Below, piece by piece: positions 8,749-18,740 of a DNA stretch of 64,000 nt. The translations under genes and the position numbers were made by a program. Under the pieces are notes generated by a model that was given only the letters and a program-made list of their open reading frames with translations, ran no database searches and was not told the DNA's origin. The first letter of the stretch is position 1; each line of letters starts with the position of its first letter. Source of the DNA: Roseibium sp. (GTDB taxonomy: Bacteria > Pseudomonadota > Alphaproteobacteria > Rhizobiales > Stappiaceae); contig JAEPNV010000007.1 of assembly GCA_017643215.1 (NCBI GenBank), forward strand, positions 186,001 through 250,000, read 5' to 3'.

Positions 8749-10111
8749 TGGGCTGACCCTGTTCGGGGATCCACAGCGTGAATTCCGCGCCGCCCTCGGG
8801 CCGGTTGGCCGCCCGGAGGTCGCCGCCCTGTTTCACCGCCATGTTGTAGCTGACATAAAGGCCCAGTCCGGTGCCGGAACCGATCGGCTTGGTGGTGAAG
8901 AACGGTTCGAAGAGTTTGTCCATTTCCTCCGGCGCGATCCCGGTTCCATTGTCGGCAACGCGGATAACCACCATGCCGTTTTCGCAGGCGCAGGAGATCT
9001 GGATCTCGCCGTCCTCGCGCCCGCCCACCACATCGGCCGCGTTCTGGACGAGATTGACGAGGATCTGATGCATCTGGCCCTTGCGGCCGGTGACATCGAG
9101 GACGTCCGGGGCATTCACCACGATCTTGGGCTTGGTCCGCTGCGCCTTGATCACCCAATCGACCGCCGTGTGGACCAGGCGCACCAGGTTGAACGTTTCC
9201 AGCGCTTCCTGCTGGCTGCTGGAAAAGCGCCGCAGATCAGCGACAATGTCCCGCACCCGCACGGCCCCTTCCAGCGTCCCGTCCACCAAAGGCTCGATGT
9301 CCCGCGCGATTTTGTCGATCTTCAACTCCTTGCGCAGCAACTCCATCTCATGCCGGGACGTTTCCGCGTTGCAGGCGGTCAGATATTTGTTGATCGCGGA
9401 TCCGTAGCGCTTCAGCGCGTACATATTGCCAAACACGAAACTGATGGGATTGTTCAGTTCGTGGGCGACACCGGCGACCAGGCGGCCGAGCGCCGCCATT
9501 TTTTCCGACACCAGAAGCCGCTCATGCGCTTCGCTCAATTGGCGGTGCGCGGAGGCGAGCTCTCGGTAGGCCCGGCGGAGTTCTCCAATCGGCCGGCCGA
9601 CCGCGACCAAACCGGCGAGCCTTCCCCGGTGATCGCGCCGCGGCGTGCAACTGAGCGAGACGATCGCGGGCGGCCCGTCAGGAACGAGGATCCCAACATC
9701 GCAGGGCGCGATATCCTTGCCCTGAACCAGGAAATCCAAAAAACCGGCGGCCTTTGAACGGCTGTCCTCGCAGAAAAGCTCGACAAAACTGGAGCCGATC
9801 AGAGGTTGCTCGTCCCGTCCGGTGATCTTCAAAAGCTCGGGATTGACCTGTTGGATGTGACCGGCAGCATCGCACACGATGAGGACGTCGGTCATGGCGC
9901 CCAGAACCGACCGGATGAAGGCATCAGCCTCTTCAAGCTTTGCGTTCTTGTCTTCCAGATCGGACTGGGACTGGACAAGGTCGGCATAGACCTCATCCAT
10001 CTTCTGGATCACATCGATCCAGACCTCTTCGCCGGCGTGATCAAGGCCCAGATGTTCCGGCGGCAGGTCCGTAAGCTTCTGGTCTTCTTTGGTTGTTAAG
10101 TGAGGGCTCAT
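8738..10111 (-). CDS. hupT: Sensor histidine kinase HupT (HoxJ)
   Basis: Soluble kinase of the H2-sensing pathway that responds to HupUV and phosphorylates the HoxA/HupR regulator. The 457-residue protein has an N-terminal coiled segment, a PAS domain (about 65-190), the phospho-acceptor motif HELNNPISF with His near 214, and a C-terminal HATPase domain with [10 protein letters not shown] and GTGLGLYVS. There are no membrane segments, consistent with a cytoplasmic partner sensor. It lies between hoxA and hupU; its start is 2 bp from the hoxA stop. In related bacteria the kinase represses hydrogenase genes when H2 is absent. Confidence 0.92.
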   Translation of the reverse strand: MSPHLTTKEDQKLTDLPPEHLGLDHAGEEVWIDVIQKMDEVYADLVQSQSDLEDKNAKLEEADAFIRSVLGAMTDVLIVCDAAGHIQQVNPELLKITGRDEQPLIGSSFVELFCEDSRSKAAGFLDFLVQGKDIAPCDVGILVPDGPPAIVSLSCTPRRDHRGRLAGLVAVGRPIGELRRAYRELASAHRQLSEAHERLLVSEKMAALGRLVAGVAHELNNPISFVFGNMYALKRYGSAINKYLTACNAETSRHEMELLRKELKIDKIARDIEPLVDGTLEGAVRVRDIVADLRRFSSSQQEALETFNLVRLVHTAVDWVIKAQRTKPKIVVNAPDVLDVTGRKGQMHQILVNLVQNAADVVGGREDGEIQISCACENGMVVIRVADNGTGIAPEEMDKLFEPFFTTKPIGSGTGLGLYVSYNMAVKQGGDLRAANRPEGGAEFTLWIPEQGQPNDR

Positions 10112-10112
10112 G

Positions 10113-11606
10113 TCATCCCACCGCGCTTGCGCTGCTGCGTTTGGCCGGAAGGGCTTTCACGTTTTCAAGCCCATACCGCTCCAGCTTGCCGCGCAGTCCA
10201 ACCCGGGACAGGCCCAGTTCGCGGGCGGCCTTTGATTTGTTCCAACGATGCCGGATCAGCGTTTCCTTGATGATCCGGGCCTCCAGTTCGCCAATCCGGT
10301 CCTTCAACGAGCCTTCCAGTGAAATGAGCTCGGGAATGGCTTCGCCATCGTCACTTACAAGGCCGGCCTGCAGAATATGGCGTGACAACAAATCCGCACC
10401 GAGTTCATGCCCGGCCTCTCCCATGACGAGCATCTGCTGGATCTCGTTATGCATTTCACGGACATTTCCGGGCCATGGATAGCCTCGCATACAGTCGATC
10501 GCTTCGGAGGAGAAACCGGGCACGTCCTTGCCCAATTGGGTCATGGCCCGGGCAAGCAGGGAATTGGCGAGCACCGGAATATCGCCCGGGCGGTCCTTGA
10601 CGTCCGGAAGCCGCACCACGATCCCGGCGATGCGATAATAAAGATCGGCGCGAAACCGGCCCGCGCGCACTTCATCCTCCAGATCGCGGTTGGTCGCTGC
10701 GATCACACGGACGTCGATCTTGCGGGTTTTGGTGCTGCCGACCGGGCGGATCTCACCTTCCTGCAAGGTGCGCAGCAGTTTCACCTGAAAAGCGGGTGAC
10801 ACCTCGCCGATTTCATCCAGAAAAACGGTGCCACCATCTGCCCGTTCAAACAGGCCGACATGGTCCTCGACCGCGCCGGTGAAGGCCCCTCGTTTGTGGC
10901 CGAAAAGCTCGCTTTCCAAAAGTTCGTCGGGCAGAGCGCCGCAGTTTTCAACGACGAACGGTTTGTTCCAGCGCAAGGACCCATAATGCAGGACCCGGGC
11001 CGCCAGTTCCTTGCCCGTGCCGGACGAACCGGACAGAAGAACGGGAATGTCATAGGGCGCGACCTGCCGCAGTGTCGTGCACACATCGTTCATCGGGCTA
11101 TTTTTGCCGCGAACGATCCCGTCATCGAAGTCATAGTCGCGGCGCAGGCTATTCCGCCGGTCGGTGATTTTTTCCGCAGCCCCGGACGGGGACATCTTCA
11201 GTTCGACCGCCAGCAGTTCGTTTTCCCGCTGCAGCGCATAGAGCTGACAGGCGTTCTTCAGCGTCAGGATGAGGTTTTCCGGGTGCCAGGGCTTGGTGAT
11301 GTACTGGAAGATCCCCGCATCGTTCACGCCGTCGATGATGTCATTGGCGTCCGTGTATCCGGAAATAATCATTCTGATCGCATCAGGCCAGCGCCGCCGG
11401 ACGGTCTTCAGGAACTCAACGCCGCTCTGCTCGGGCATACGCTGGTCGCACAGCACGATCTGGATCCACTCCTCCTCCAGAACCCGAGTCGCGTCGCCGA
11501 TCGTCGCCGCGGTCCGGACATCGAAATCCTCATCCAGGATCCGTTCGATCGACTCCAGGGACCGGACTTCATCGTCGATGACGAGGATGGTCGGCAGGTT
11601 GGTCAT
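10113..11606 (-). CDS. hoxA: NtrC-family hydrogenase transcriptional activator (HoxA/HupR)
   Basis: DNA-binding response regulator that activates hydrogenase genes. The 497-residue protein has a receiver domain (1-125) with phospho-acceptor Asp54 in VLCDQRMP, an AAA+ domain with Walker A GSSGTGKE (193-200), the sigma54-contact loop GAFTGA (240-245) and Walker B GGTVFLDE, and a Fis-type helix-turn-helix at the C-terminus ([16 protein letters not shown]). The intact GAFTGA loop fits the sigma54-type promoters found before hupS and hupD. HoxA/HupR homologues are known to activate in the unphosphorylated form; that is family knowledge, not visible here. Its start overlaps the hypX stop by 4 bp. 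Confidence 0.94.
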   Translation of the reverse strand: MTNLPTILVIDDEVRSLESIERILDEDFDVRTAATIGDATRVLEEEWIQIVLCDQRMPEQSGVEFLKTVRRRWPDAIRMIISGYTDANDIIDGVNDAGIFQYITKPWHPENLILTLKNACQLYALQRENELLAVELKMSPSGAAEKITDRRNSLRRDYDFDDGIVRGKNSPMNDVCTTLRQVAPYDIPVLLSGSSGTGKELAARVLHYGSLRWNKPFVVENCGALPDELLESELFGHKRGAFTGAVEDHVGLFERADGGTVFLDEIGEVSPAFQVKLLRTLQEGEIRPVGSTKTRKIDVRVIAATNRDLEDEVRAGRFRADLYYRIAGIVVRLPDVKDRPGDIPVLANSLLARAMTQLGKDVPGFSSEAIDCMRGYPWPGNVREMHNEIQQMLVMGEAGHELGADLLSRHILQAGLVSDDGEAIPELISLEGSLKDRIGELEARIIKETLIRHRWNKSKAARELGLSRVGLRGKLERYGLENVKALPAKRSSASAVG

Positions 11607-13297
11607 GACGTGACCCTCTTGGCTGATGAGGTCGTCGCAGGCGTGGCGCGATGGTGGGCAAGGGTGAGAGGCGTTCGCGATTTCGGGATTTTATGAACGA
11701 AATTGTAGCGGGCCACATGGTAGCTCGGATCGAATCCGAAGAAGTTCTTGCGCATCCGGGCAAGTTCGGCGGCGCGGTAGGCGTCCAGCGGCCTTTCCGC
11801 TTCGTCCTGCGCCCGGGTGGCGGCTTTTTGGGCGAGCCTTTGTGGAAGGGTTTCGTTTAGGCGTGCGGCGGCGTTCTGCCGGACAAGGTCGACAAATCCG
11901 TGGTCCTGGCCGGCAAGAATCTGATCGGCGAGGCCCAGCGTCAGCGCCTCTTCAGCCCCCATCGGCAGGCGCGCCTCGGCGATCCGAGCCGCGTTTTCCG
12001 CGCCCGAATACTTGGGTAGAAGGTAGGTCCAGAACTCCGACCCGTAGAGATTGCCCATGTCTTTGTAGTGCGGATTGAGCACGGTCGCCGGATGAACCCA
12101 GACCTCGTCCGCCGCCCGGGCGAGGAACACACCGCCGGCGCCGGCATTGCCGCAAAGCGCCGACACGATCCATGTGCCGGTCGTCCGGATGATCTCTTCC
12201 GCCAGACGATCAATGGCTTGGATGTTCTGCCAGCTTTCCTCCGCCGGACTGTGCGCCGCCTCGATCAGATTGAGGTTCAATCCGTTCGACCAATGGTCGG
12301 GGCCACCCATCAAGACGAGGAGATCCAACGGCTGCTCAATCGCGGCCTTGAAGGCCGCCGTTAGGTGCGTGCAGGCGTCTGTTCCCATCGCACCATTGTA
12401 AAAATCGAAATGGAGATAGCCGACGCGGCCGTCTTGCTCGAAACGGATGTCCTGATAGCCATTTTCGATTTCCGGGAGGTGTGTACACGTGCGTTCAAAG
12501 ACATGAGTTGCCGGCAGTTTCACTGTCTGCCGGCCGGCCTTGCGAACATGTCCGATCCAGACCGCCCCATCGATCGTTTTGACGCCTATGGCCGGGCCGG
12601 ATCGCGCAATCGGTGTTCCAGGCGAAACGGACGGATCGACCGGTGCCTGGAAAGGCCGGGCATCGAACAAAAACACCGGTTCGCCAAAGAGTTCACCGCG
12701 AACGCCCGGCATGCCATCGGCCGAGCGGATCTTGCGTCTCAGCGTTTCACTGGAATCGGCCGCCCAGTCGATCGCCCTATCGCTCTGGCGCACGGCCGGG
12801 CGCCACCGCGACTGAGCCTTCGGAACCTCAAGCGGGGTCTCGCCCCGTTCGAATTTTTCCAGCGCCTCAAACACGGCCTCGACCGCGGCTTTTGAGACCT
12901 CATGCCGGTAGAGACTCGATTTCGAGGCGGAGCGAAGCGGAAAATCCCGATGCGCCCAGACCGGCCCGGCGTCGAGATCGGCGACGGCCTGAAGTACGGT
13001 GACGCCCCATTGATCGGCGCCATCCAGTATCGCCCAATCGAGAGCGGCAGGTCCGCGATCGCCAAGCGGACCCGGATGAACGATCAGACAGGGCACCGCC
13101 TCGAACACGGAGGCCGGGATCGCCCGTTTGAGGAACGGGGCCAGGATCACATCCGGCGCAAACAGGCGCACCGCGTCTTCGGTCACAACATCATTGATAT
13201 CGAACTCGACCGACACCTTGTGTCCGGCCGCCCGCAATTCGCAGTGAAGGCGCTGCGTCAGCGAATTGAAGCTGTGGCAAAGAAGCAGGATCCTCAT
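11603..13297 (-). CDS. hypX: HypX/HoxX, CO-ligand supply for hydrogenase maturation
   Basis: HypX proteins produce the carbon monoxide ligand of the [NiFe] active site from a formyl group under aerobic conditions. The 564-residue protein has the two expected parts: an N-terminal formyltransferase-like domain with HPGPLGDRGP near residue 75, and a C-terminal enoyl-CoA hydratase/isomerase-like domain (about 285-520) with GGPDHWSNG and CGNAGAGG. It lies between hypE (3-bp gap) and hoxA (4-bp overlap). Its presence suggests that the hydrogenase is assembled in air as well as at low oxygen, which is an inference. Confidence 0.93.
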   Translation of the reverse strand: MRILLLCHSFNSLTQRLHCELRAAGHKVSVEFDINDVVTEDAVRLFAPDVILAPFLKRAIPASVFEAVPCLIVHPGPLGDRGPAALDWAILDGADQWGVTVLQAVADLDAGPVWAHRDFPLRSASKSSLYRHEVSKAAVEAVFEALEKFERGETPLEVPKAQSRWRPAVRQSDRAIDWAADSSETLRRKIRSADGMPGVRGELFGEPVFLFDARPFQAPVDPSVSPGTPIARSGPAIGVKTIDGAVWIGHVRKAGRQTVKLPATHVFERTCTHLPEIENGYQDIRFEQDGRVGYLHFDFYNGAMGTDACTHLTAAFKAAIEQPLDLLVLMGGPDHWSNGLNLNLIEAAHSPAEESWQNIQAIDRLAEEIIRTTGTWIVSALCGNAGAGGVFLARAADEVWVHPATVLNPHYKDMGNLYGSEFWTYLLPKYSGAENAARIAEARLPMGAEEALTLGLADQILAGQDHGFVDLVRQNAAARLNETLPQRLAQKAATRAQDEAERPLDAYRAAELARMRKNFFGFDPSYHVARYNFVHKIPKSRTPLTLAHHRATPATTSSAKRVTS

Positions 13298-13300
13298 GGG

Positions 13301-14338
13301 TCAGCAGATCCTTGGCAACTGCTCGCCGGAGAGCCAGTCAACGACCCGCATACCGCCAAATCCGGTCTGCATCTGCACGAGACCGATGTCGTCCTCAATG
13401 ACCGTTCCGATAATCGACGCGTCGGCGCCGTTCGGATGGGCCGTCATGACGTGGAGCAGCCGGTCGGCGTCGTCGGGCTCGCACAGGCACACCAGCTTGC
13501 CTTCATTTGCGACATAGAGCGGATCGAGGCCGAGGAGCTCGCAAGCCGCGGCGACGTCCGGCTTGACCGGGATCGCGGCCTCGTCAAGCAACACGCCGAC
13601 CCCGGCCGCCTGGGCGATTTCGTTGAGCGTTGCGGCGAGACCGCCCCGTGTCGGGTCCCGGAGCACGGCGATCCCGGGCACCGCCGAGACCATCTCCGCG
13701 ACCAGCGTATGGAGAGCCGCGCTGTCGGATCGGATTTCGGTCTCAAATTCCAGGTTTTCGCGTTTGGACAGGATCGCAACGCCATGGTCGCCGATTGATC
13801 CGGACAGAAGGATTTTCTGCCCCGGGCGCGCCCGCTCGGCAGAGACATGAACGCCCTCAGGCACCACGCCGAGGCCTGTGGTGGTGATGAAGACGCCGTC
13901 GCCCTTGCCCTTTTCGACCACCTTTGTATCGCCGGTGACGATCGGCACACCGGCCTGCCGGGCGGCGAGTGCCATGGAGACGACGATCCGTTCAAGATCG
14001 GCCAGCGGAAAACCCTCTTCCAGAATAAAGCTCGCGGTGAGGTAAAGCGGCCGGGCGCCCGCCATTGCCACGTCATTCAGCGTCCCATGGACAGACAGCG
14101 AGCCGATATCACCACCTGGAAAAAACAGGGGTGAGATCACATGCCCGTCGGTCGACATGACCAAACGACCGGCCGGAACGTCAAAGAGCGCCGCGTCATT
14201 GCCCTGGTCTAGAATCGGATTGGCGAGATGCGACTGGAACACGTCGCGGATCAGATCCGCCATGGCGCGTCCGCCGCCGCCATGGGCCATGTCGATGGAG
14301 CCGGCACGTTTCGCCGGCCGTGGGTCGATCGCGTTCAT
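13301..14338 (-). CDS. hypE: Hydrogenase maturation factor HypE
   Basis: HypE accepts a carbamoyl group from HypF on its C-terminal cysteine, dehydrates it with ATP to thiocyanate and hands the cyanide to iron on HypC-HypD. The 345-residue protein ends in PRIC, with Cys345 as last residue, exactly as the family requires. The N-terminal part has the PurM-like ATP-binding segments (GGGGRAMADLI, STDGHVISPLFFPGGDIG). It overlaps hypD by 4 bp and precedes hypX. Confidence 0.96.
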   Translation of the reverse strand: MNAIDPRPAKRAGSIDMAHGGGGRAMADLIRDVFQSHLANPILDQGNDAALFDVPAGRLVMSTDGHVISPLFFPGGDIGSLSVHGTLNDVAMAGARPLYLTASFILEEGFPLADLERIVVSMALAARQAGVPIVTGDTKVVEKGKGDGVFITTTGLGVVPEGVHVSAERARPGQKILLSGSIGDHGVAILSKRENLEFETEIRSDSAALHTLVAEMVSAVPGIAVLRDPTRGGLAATLNEIAQAAGVGVLLDEAAIPVKPDVAAACELLGLDPLYVANEGKLVCLCEPDDADRLLHVMTAHPNGADASIIGTVIEDDIGLVQMQTGFGGMRVVDWLSGEQLPRIC

Positions 14339-15489
14339 TCAGCGGCCTCCCTTGGCACGCGCGAACCGGCCTCCCGGTATCGGCCGTATGTCCAATAGGC
14401 CGCGCAGGCGCCCTCCGAGGAAACCATGCAAGAGCCCCGCGGCGTATCCGGCGTGCAGACGGTCCCGAACAATTTGCAATCAGTGGGCTTTTTCACGCCG
14501 CGCAAAATGGCCGGGCATTCGCAGGATTTCACTTCCCGCGAATTCTTCGGCGAGATGTCGAACCGTTTTTCCGCATCAAAGTCGGCGAAAGCATCCCGGA
14601 TTTTCAAGGCGCTGTAAGGCACGGTTCCAAGCCCGCGCCATTCAAAGTTCTGGCGCAGTTCGAACACGTCGGACACCAGGTTCTGGGCCTTCAAATTGCC
14701 CTCGCGTGTGACAACGCGGGTGTATTCGTTTTCCACCTCATGCCGGCCCTCGTTGATCTGGCGGATCAGCATCAACGTGGATTGCATGACATCGAGCGGC
14801 TCAAAACCCGCGATGACCACCGGTTTGCCGAACTCCTCGGCGAAGAACTCGTAAGGTTCCGAGCCGATCACCGAACTGACATGCGACGGCCCCAGGAACC
14901 CGTCGATCTTGACAGTGCCGAGATCCCGGACCTCGGGCGATTCCAGAATGTGGCCGATCGCCGAGGGGGTCAGGACGTGATTGCAGAACACGGAAAAATT
15001 GGAGAGCCCTTCGCGCTCCGCCTGCTTGATCGCGGCGGCGGTCGGCGGCGTCGTGGTCTCAAAACCAATCGCAAAGAAAACCACCTCACGGTCCGGATTG
15101 TCCCGGGCGATCTTCAAGGCATCGAGGGTCGAATACACCATCTTGATGTCCGCGCCGTCCGCCTTGGCGCGGATCAGGCTGCGCTGCTTGGTGCCCGGCA
15201 CCCGCATCATGTCGCCATAGGTGCACAGGATCACATTGTGCCGTTCGGCGATTTCGACCGCGTCATCGAGGCGCCGGACCGGCAAGACACAGACCGGGCA
15301 GCCCGGGCCATGCACAAACCGCACATTGTCCGGCATCAGGTCCTTGACCCCGTAGCGGAAGATCGCGTGGGTGTGACCGCCGCAAAACTCCATGATGTGG
15401 TAGGTGCGGTCCGGCCGCGCTTCCCGGCGAATGGCCGCAGCAACCGTCCGAGCGAGCGTGCGATCACGGTATTCGTCGACGTATTTCAT
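14335..15489 (-). CDS. hypD: Hydrogenase maturation factor HypD
   Basis: HypD is the iron-sulfur scaffold on which the Fe(CN)2CO group is built together with HypC. The 384-residue protein has the conserved CGGHTHAIFRYG motif near residue 39, GPGCPVCVLP near 70, and C-terminal cysteines (CECPAILRG, CKLFGTVC) for the [4Fe-4S] cluster. Length and motif order are normal. It overlaps both hypC and hypE by 4 bp. Confidence 0.96.
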   Translation of the reverse strand: MKYVDEYRDRTLARTVAAAIRREARPDRTYHIMEFCGGHTHAIFRYGVKDLMPDNVRFVHGPGCPVCVLPVRRLDDAVEIAERHNVILCTYGDMMRVPGTKQRSLIRAKADGADIKMVYSTLDALKIARDNPDREVVFFAIGFETTTPPTAAAIKQAEREGLSNFSVFCNHVLTPSAIGHILESPEVRDLGTVKIDGFLGPSHVSSVIGSEPYEFFAEEFGKPVVIAGFEPLDVMQSTLMLIRQINEGRHEVENEYTRVVTREGNLKAQNLVSDVFELRQNFEWRGLGTVPYSALKIRDAFADFDAEKRFDISPKNSREVKSCECPAILRGVKKPTDCKLFGTVCTPDTPRGSCMVSSEGACAAYWTYGRYREAGSRVPREAAE

Positions 15490-15740
15490 AACGCGCCTCC
15501 CGCGATTTCTTCCAGCTCTTCGGCAAGGACGCCGGCCTCGGCCATCATCGCCAGCGTCCGGCCCGCCTCCTCCGGGCTGACCTTGTGCAGCGCATAGCCC
15601 ACATGCACCAGCACGTAGTCGCCGACTTCCACGTCCTCAATCAGGGCAATGGAGATCCGTTTCTTGACGCCCTCCAGCGCCACAACGGCCATGTCGCCAT
15701 CGTCAAGCTGTGTCACCCGGGCTGGGATTGCCAGACACAT
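15486..15740 (-). CDS. hypC: Hydrogenase maturation chaperone HypC
   Basis: Small chaperone that carries the iron with its ligands from HypD to the large-subunit precursor. The 84-residue protein begins MCLAIPARV; the cysteine behind the initiator Met is the functional ligand. It is paralogous to HupF at 20319-20612 (MCLGIPMQV), so the locus has two HypC-family chaperones, as in other hup systems. The start is 9 bp after the hypB stop. Confidence 0.95.
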   Translation of the reverse strand: MCLAIPARVTQLDDGDMAVVALEGVKKRISIALIEDVEVGDYVLVHVGYALHKVSPEEAGRTLAMMAEAGVLAEELEEIAGGAL

Positions 15741-15749
15741 GGCCGCCTC

Positions 15750-16658
15750 CTATTCCGCTGCGTTCAAGACCGGATGACCGGCCAGTTGCATGATCCGGGC
15801 CGCATCGATCCAGCTGATCCAGTGGTCAATCCCGTGCCCGGTCCGCGCCGACACCGACAACGCCTTGATGTTCGGGTTGATCTTGCGAGCGTTGTCGATG
15901 GCCGTCGAAACGTCGAAATCAAGATGCGGCAGCAGATCGACCTTGTTGAGCAGCATCAGATCGGCGGCGGCAAACATGTCCGGATATTTTAGCGGCTTGT
16001 CTTCGCCTTCCGTGACGGACAGGATCGCCACCTTGTGCGCTTCGCCAAGATCAAAGGCGGCCGGACACACCAGGTTGCCGACATTTTCGATGAAGATGCA
16101 GCTGCCGTCGTCGGGAGCCAGATGATCCAGCGCGTGACCGACCATGTGGCCGTCGAGATGGCAGCCCTTGCCGGTGTTGATCTGGATCGCCGGAACGCCG
16201 GTCGCCCGGATCCGGTCGGCATCATTGGCGGTCTGCTGATCGCCCTCGATCACGTAACACTGGCGGGTCTGCGCATAACGCTTCAAGGTTTCCACCAGAA
16301 GCGTCGTTTTGCCCGACCCTGGGCTCGAAACCAGATTGAGCGCCAGAATGCCCTTGTCGGCGAACACCTGCCGGTTTCGGTCCGCATAGCCGTTGTTTTT
16401 GGACAGGATGTCCTGCTCAAGCTGGATCAGCCGCGCCTGACTCATGCCGGGTACGGACGTCCCCGCCGGGCCGGTGCCATAGTGGTGATGATCGTGGCCA
16501 TGACCGGCTGCACCATGGTCATGGGCGTCATGGTGATGATGGGCAGGCGTGTGTCCATCGTGATCATGCGAATGGACGGCCCCGCCTGCCTTCCCATTCC
16601 GTTTTTCCGCGCCTTCGATCCGGGTCTCGCCGGGTCCGCAGCCACACACCGTACACAT
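15750..16658 (-). CDS. hypB: Hydrogenase nickel-insertion GTPase HypB
   Basis: GTPase that with HypA inserts nickel into the hydrogenase large subunit. The 302-residue protein starts with MCTVCGCG, the CxxCGC high-affinity nickel site, followed by a histidine-rich stretch (15 His between about residues 29 and 59), typical of HypB proteins that also store nickel. The GTPase part has the P-loop SPGSGKTT and the NKVDLL base-recognition motif. I chose the ATG at 16658, which overlaps the hypA stop (TGATG) and places the nickel motif at the N-terminus; a start at 16727 would overlap hypA and add unrelated residues. Confidence 0.96.
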   Translation of the reverse strand: MCTVCGCGPGETRIEGAEKRNGKAGGAVHSHDHDGHTPAHHHHDAHDHGAAGHGHDHHHYGTGPAGTSVPGMSQARLIQLEQDILSKNNGYADRNRQVFADKGILALNLVSSPGSGKTTLLVETLKRYAQTRQCYVIEGDQQTANDADRIRATGVPAIQINTGKGCHLDGHMVGHALDHLAPDDGSCIFIENVGNLVCPAAFDLGEAHKVAILSVTEGEDKPLKYPDMFAAADLMLLNKVDLLPHLDFDVSTAIDNARKINPNIKALSVSARTGHGIDHWISWIDAARIMQLAGHPVLNAAE

Positions 16659-16999
16659 CAGGACACCTCCAGTTCCTTGATCCGCATTTCCTCGCCGCTG
16701 GTCACCTGCAATTGATGCGAGCCGCATTCCGGGCAGGGGTCGAACCGTTCCGAAATCGCGACCGTCTCAGAACAGGGCCAACACCAGGCGGTCGCCGGCG
16801 GCGTGACGATGTCCAGCGTCGCGCCCTCGGCGAGGCTTCCGCGCATGACGACATCGAAACCGAACCGCAGCGCGTCGGTCTCAACACCCGACAGCGGCCC
16901 GACTTCCAGGCAAACACGCTCCACCTTCGAAAAATCGTCCCTTCCCGCCTGCTCCCGCAGGATCCCGAGAATGCTCTCGCAAAGCGCCATCTCGTGCAT
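16658..16999 (-). CDS. hypA: Hydrogenase nickel-incorporation protein HypA
   Basis: Nickel metallochaperone acting with HypB. The 113-residue protein starts MHEMALCES; the MHE motif supplies the nickel-binding His2. A zinc site is formed by a CxxC pair in CWPCSE and a second pair in CPECGSHQL. The start overlaps the hupK stop and the stop overlaps the hypB start by one base each, so translation of hupK-hypA-hypB is probably coupled. Confidence 0.95.
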   Translation of the reverse strand: MHEMALCESILGILREQAGRDDFSKVERVCLEVGPLSGVETDALRFGFDVVMRGSLAEGATLDIVTPPATAWCWPCSETVAISERFDPCPECGSHQLQVTSGEEMRIKELEVS

Positions 17000-18117
17000 C
17001 AGTGGCCCCTCACGCTATGGGCAACGCAGGGATCGATCGCAGCCACGATGAGCGACGCACAGGTCACCCGGTCGTCCGGTGCCGCGCCGCGTAAGGTGTT
17101 CAAACACCGTTCGGCAATCCCGCCAGCCGCGAAGTTCCACCGGGTCGGTGACACGATCCGGTAGGTCTTGACCGCGCCGCGATGCATTGAAACCTGATGA
17201 GTGAGACGCCCGCGCGCGGTCTCGACCATGCCGATGCCCTCCGACCGGACCGGTCCCGGCATGTGCGGTTCGACGGTCCGGTCCAGCACCATCCGCCGCA
17301 ACTCCAAAAGTGTGGCCGCAAGATCGATCAGCCGCGCAATATGCCGGTCCATCACGCTTGGCTTGCCCGACGAGGCAAGAAACGGATGCGACCGCCGGCG
17401 GTCCAAGGGCGATGTTTCCGGGCAGGGATCGCTGCCGCGGCCCTCCGGCGCGATTGAATGCGAGCTCTCAAATTCAGACAGATAAACCGGTTCAACCGCC
17501 CCGAGATCCTTGCCGCGGCCGGAAGACAATTCGTCAATGACGCGGCTTGCGATTGTGGTGCGCGTCTTTGCCCATTGACCGATGGCAGACGGGCCGCCGC
17601 GGCCAAGCCAGCCTTGCGGTGTTTCATTGAAGATCTGGTCGCCGATAAGCCGCTCCGCCTGGTCGATCACCTCGCAGGCGCCATGCGCATCGAACACCGT
17701 CGCAGCCCCCGGCAAAAATGCCTCACGATGGGGATCGATGACCGCCTTCAGACCGGCCAGAAGCGGCATAGCGGCCCGGGCGGTGTTACGATCGGGCGCC
17801 TCGCCGATGAACGCGGGCCAATCAAGCGTGACGCGCAGGATATGCTCACGGATACGTTCCATCAGGACCAGACAGGTCCGGGTCCGCCGCGTCTGATCGT
17901 CCGGCCGGAACCCAGAAGCGCTTTCCAGCGCCGCGCACGCCGCCGCCGCATGGGCCGTGCCACAGAGTGCATAGAGCGCGGGGATCAGCTTGACCACATC
18001 TTCCCCGCCGCGCCCGGAAAGAAGCCCCGTGACATCGGCCGGTTCCGCCAGCCGCACTTGCGCCGATCCGGCCGGGTCTTGCGGCAGCACGATCTCGACA
18101 TGACCTTCAAGGCTCAT
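16999..18117 (-). CDS. hupK: Hydrogenase assembly scaffold HupK (HoxV-like)
   Basis: HupK/HoxV proteins are non-catalytic relatives of the hydrogenase large subunit thought to hold the iron cofactor during aerobic assembly. The 372-residue protein has large-subunit-like segments near the C-terminus (GRLTHQVSMHRGAVK, SPTRWNF) and a remnant of the L2 motif in DPCVAHSVRGH, where the second metal-binding Cys is His. The N-terminal L1 motif is absent. It sits between hupJ (11-bp overlap) and hypA (1-bp overlap). The chaperone role comes from the family. Confidence 0.88.
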   Translation of the reverse strand: MSLEGHVEIVLPQDPAGSAQVRLAEPADVTGLLSGRGGEDVVKLIPALYALCGTAHAAAACAALESASGFRPDDQTRRTRTCLVLMERIREHILRVTLDWPAFIGEAPDRNTARAAMPLLAGLKAVIDPHREAFLPGAATVFDAHGACEVIDQAERLIGDQIFNETPQGWLGRGGPSAIGQWAKTRTTIASRVIDELSSGRGKDLGAVEPVYLSEFESSHSIAPEGRGSDPCPETSPLDRRRSHPFLASSGKPSVMDRHIARLIDLAATLLELRRMVLDRTVEPHMPGPVRSEGIGMVETARGRLTHQVSMHRGAVKTYRIVSPTRWNFAAGGIAERCLNTLRGAAPDDRVTCASLIVAAIDPCVAHSVRGH

Positions 18118-18739
18118 CGCGGCGCTCCCGGGTCAGTTTGCCGGTTAAAAGGCCGCGGCGGCTGAAGTCGGCGGGACCCGGATCGACCATCCGGGTGTCC
18201 GCAGCCTCCTGTCGAGCGTCCATCTCCTCGGCAGGATCGCCGTTTTCAAGATCCGGCCCGGCCATGTCCTCAGGTGCTTCGCGGTCCGGCAGTTCCCCGC
18301 GCCAGACGGCCGCCATTTGCGCATCGGCTTTGCTTTGGGTGTCGTCTTCATCAAACAGCGCCTCAAGCGCGGCATGCGCACACGCCTCGGCGGTTTCCTG
18401 ATCGGAAAACTCAAACACCGGCGAGAACAATGAACAGGTCCAATAAGGTCCAATCGCTGCTTCTTCGCCGCGAATGAACTCGTAAGGTCCGGAGGGAAAT
18501 CGGAAGGTCCGTTTTGAACCGATGCTCGCCTCGTCATCCTCGGCTTGCTCGACAATCAGAAAAAAGCTCATAAACCAGGGTGTCAGAAGGACCGCACATG
18601 AAAAGCCGTCCCACGGCCGCGCCCTTATGAACCGGACATCAAGCGCGTCATTGAGAACCGGCACGCCGTCCATGCGGTCCGCTTGGATCGTCCGGAAGCA
18701 TGTCTCGACTGTCATTGCCAATGCGTCGGCCGCGGACAC
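18107..18739 (-). CDS. hupJ: HupJ, HybE-family hydrogenase chaperone
   Basis: Hydrogenase accessory protein of the HupJ/HoxT/HybE type, likely a chaperone for assembly or Tat proofreading. The 210-residue protein has a conserved N-terminal half (RMDGVPVLNDAL, PWDGFSCAVLLTPWFMSFFL, FPSGPYEF) and an acidic, poorly conserved tail ending in DFSRRGLLTGKL. I chose the GTG at 18739 because GGAGGA lies 9 bases upstream; an ATG at 18715 is the alternative. It lies 1 bp after hupI. Confidence 0.86.
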   Translation of the reverse strand: MSAADALAMTVETCFRTIQADRMDGVPVLNDALDVRFIRARPWDGFSCAVLLTPWFMSFFLIVEQAEDDEASIGSKRTFRFPSGPYEFIRGEEAAIGPYWTCSLFSPVFEFSDQETAEACAHAALEALFDEDDTQSKADAQMAAVWRGELPDREAPEDMAGPDLENGDPAEEMDARQEAADTRMVDPGPADFSRRGLLTGKLTRERRDEP

Positions 18740-18740
18740 G

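Noticed and set aside
8351..9757. 468-codon plus-strand frame antisense to hupU and hupT
   Set aside because: Composition-driven shadow of two well-supported genes.
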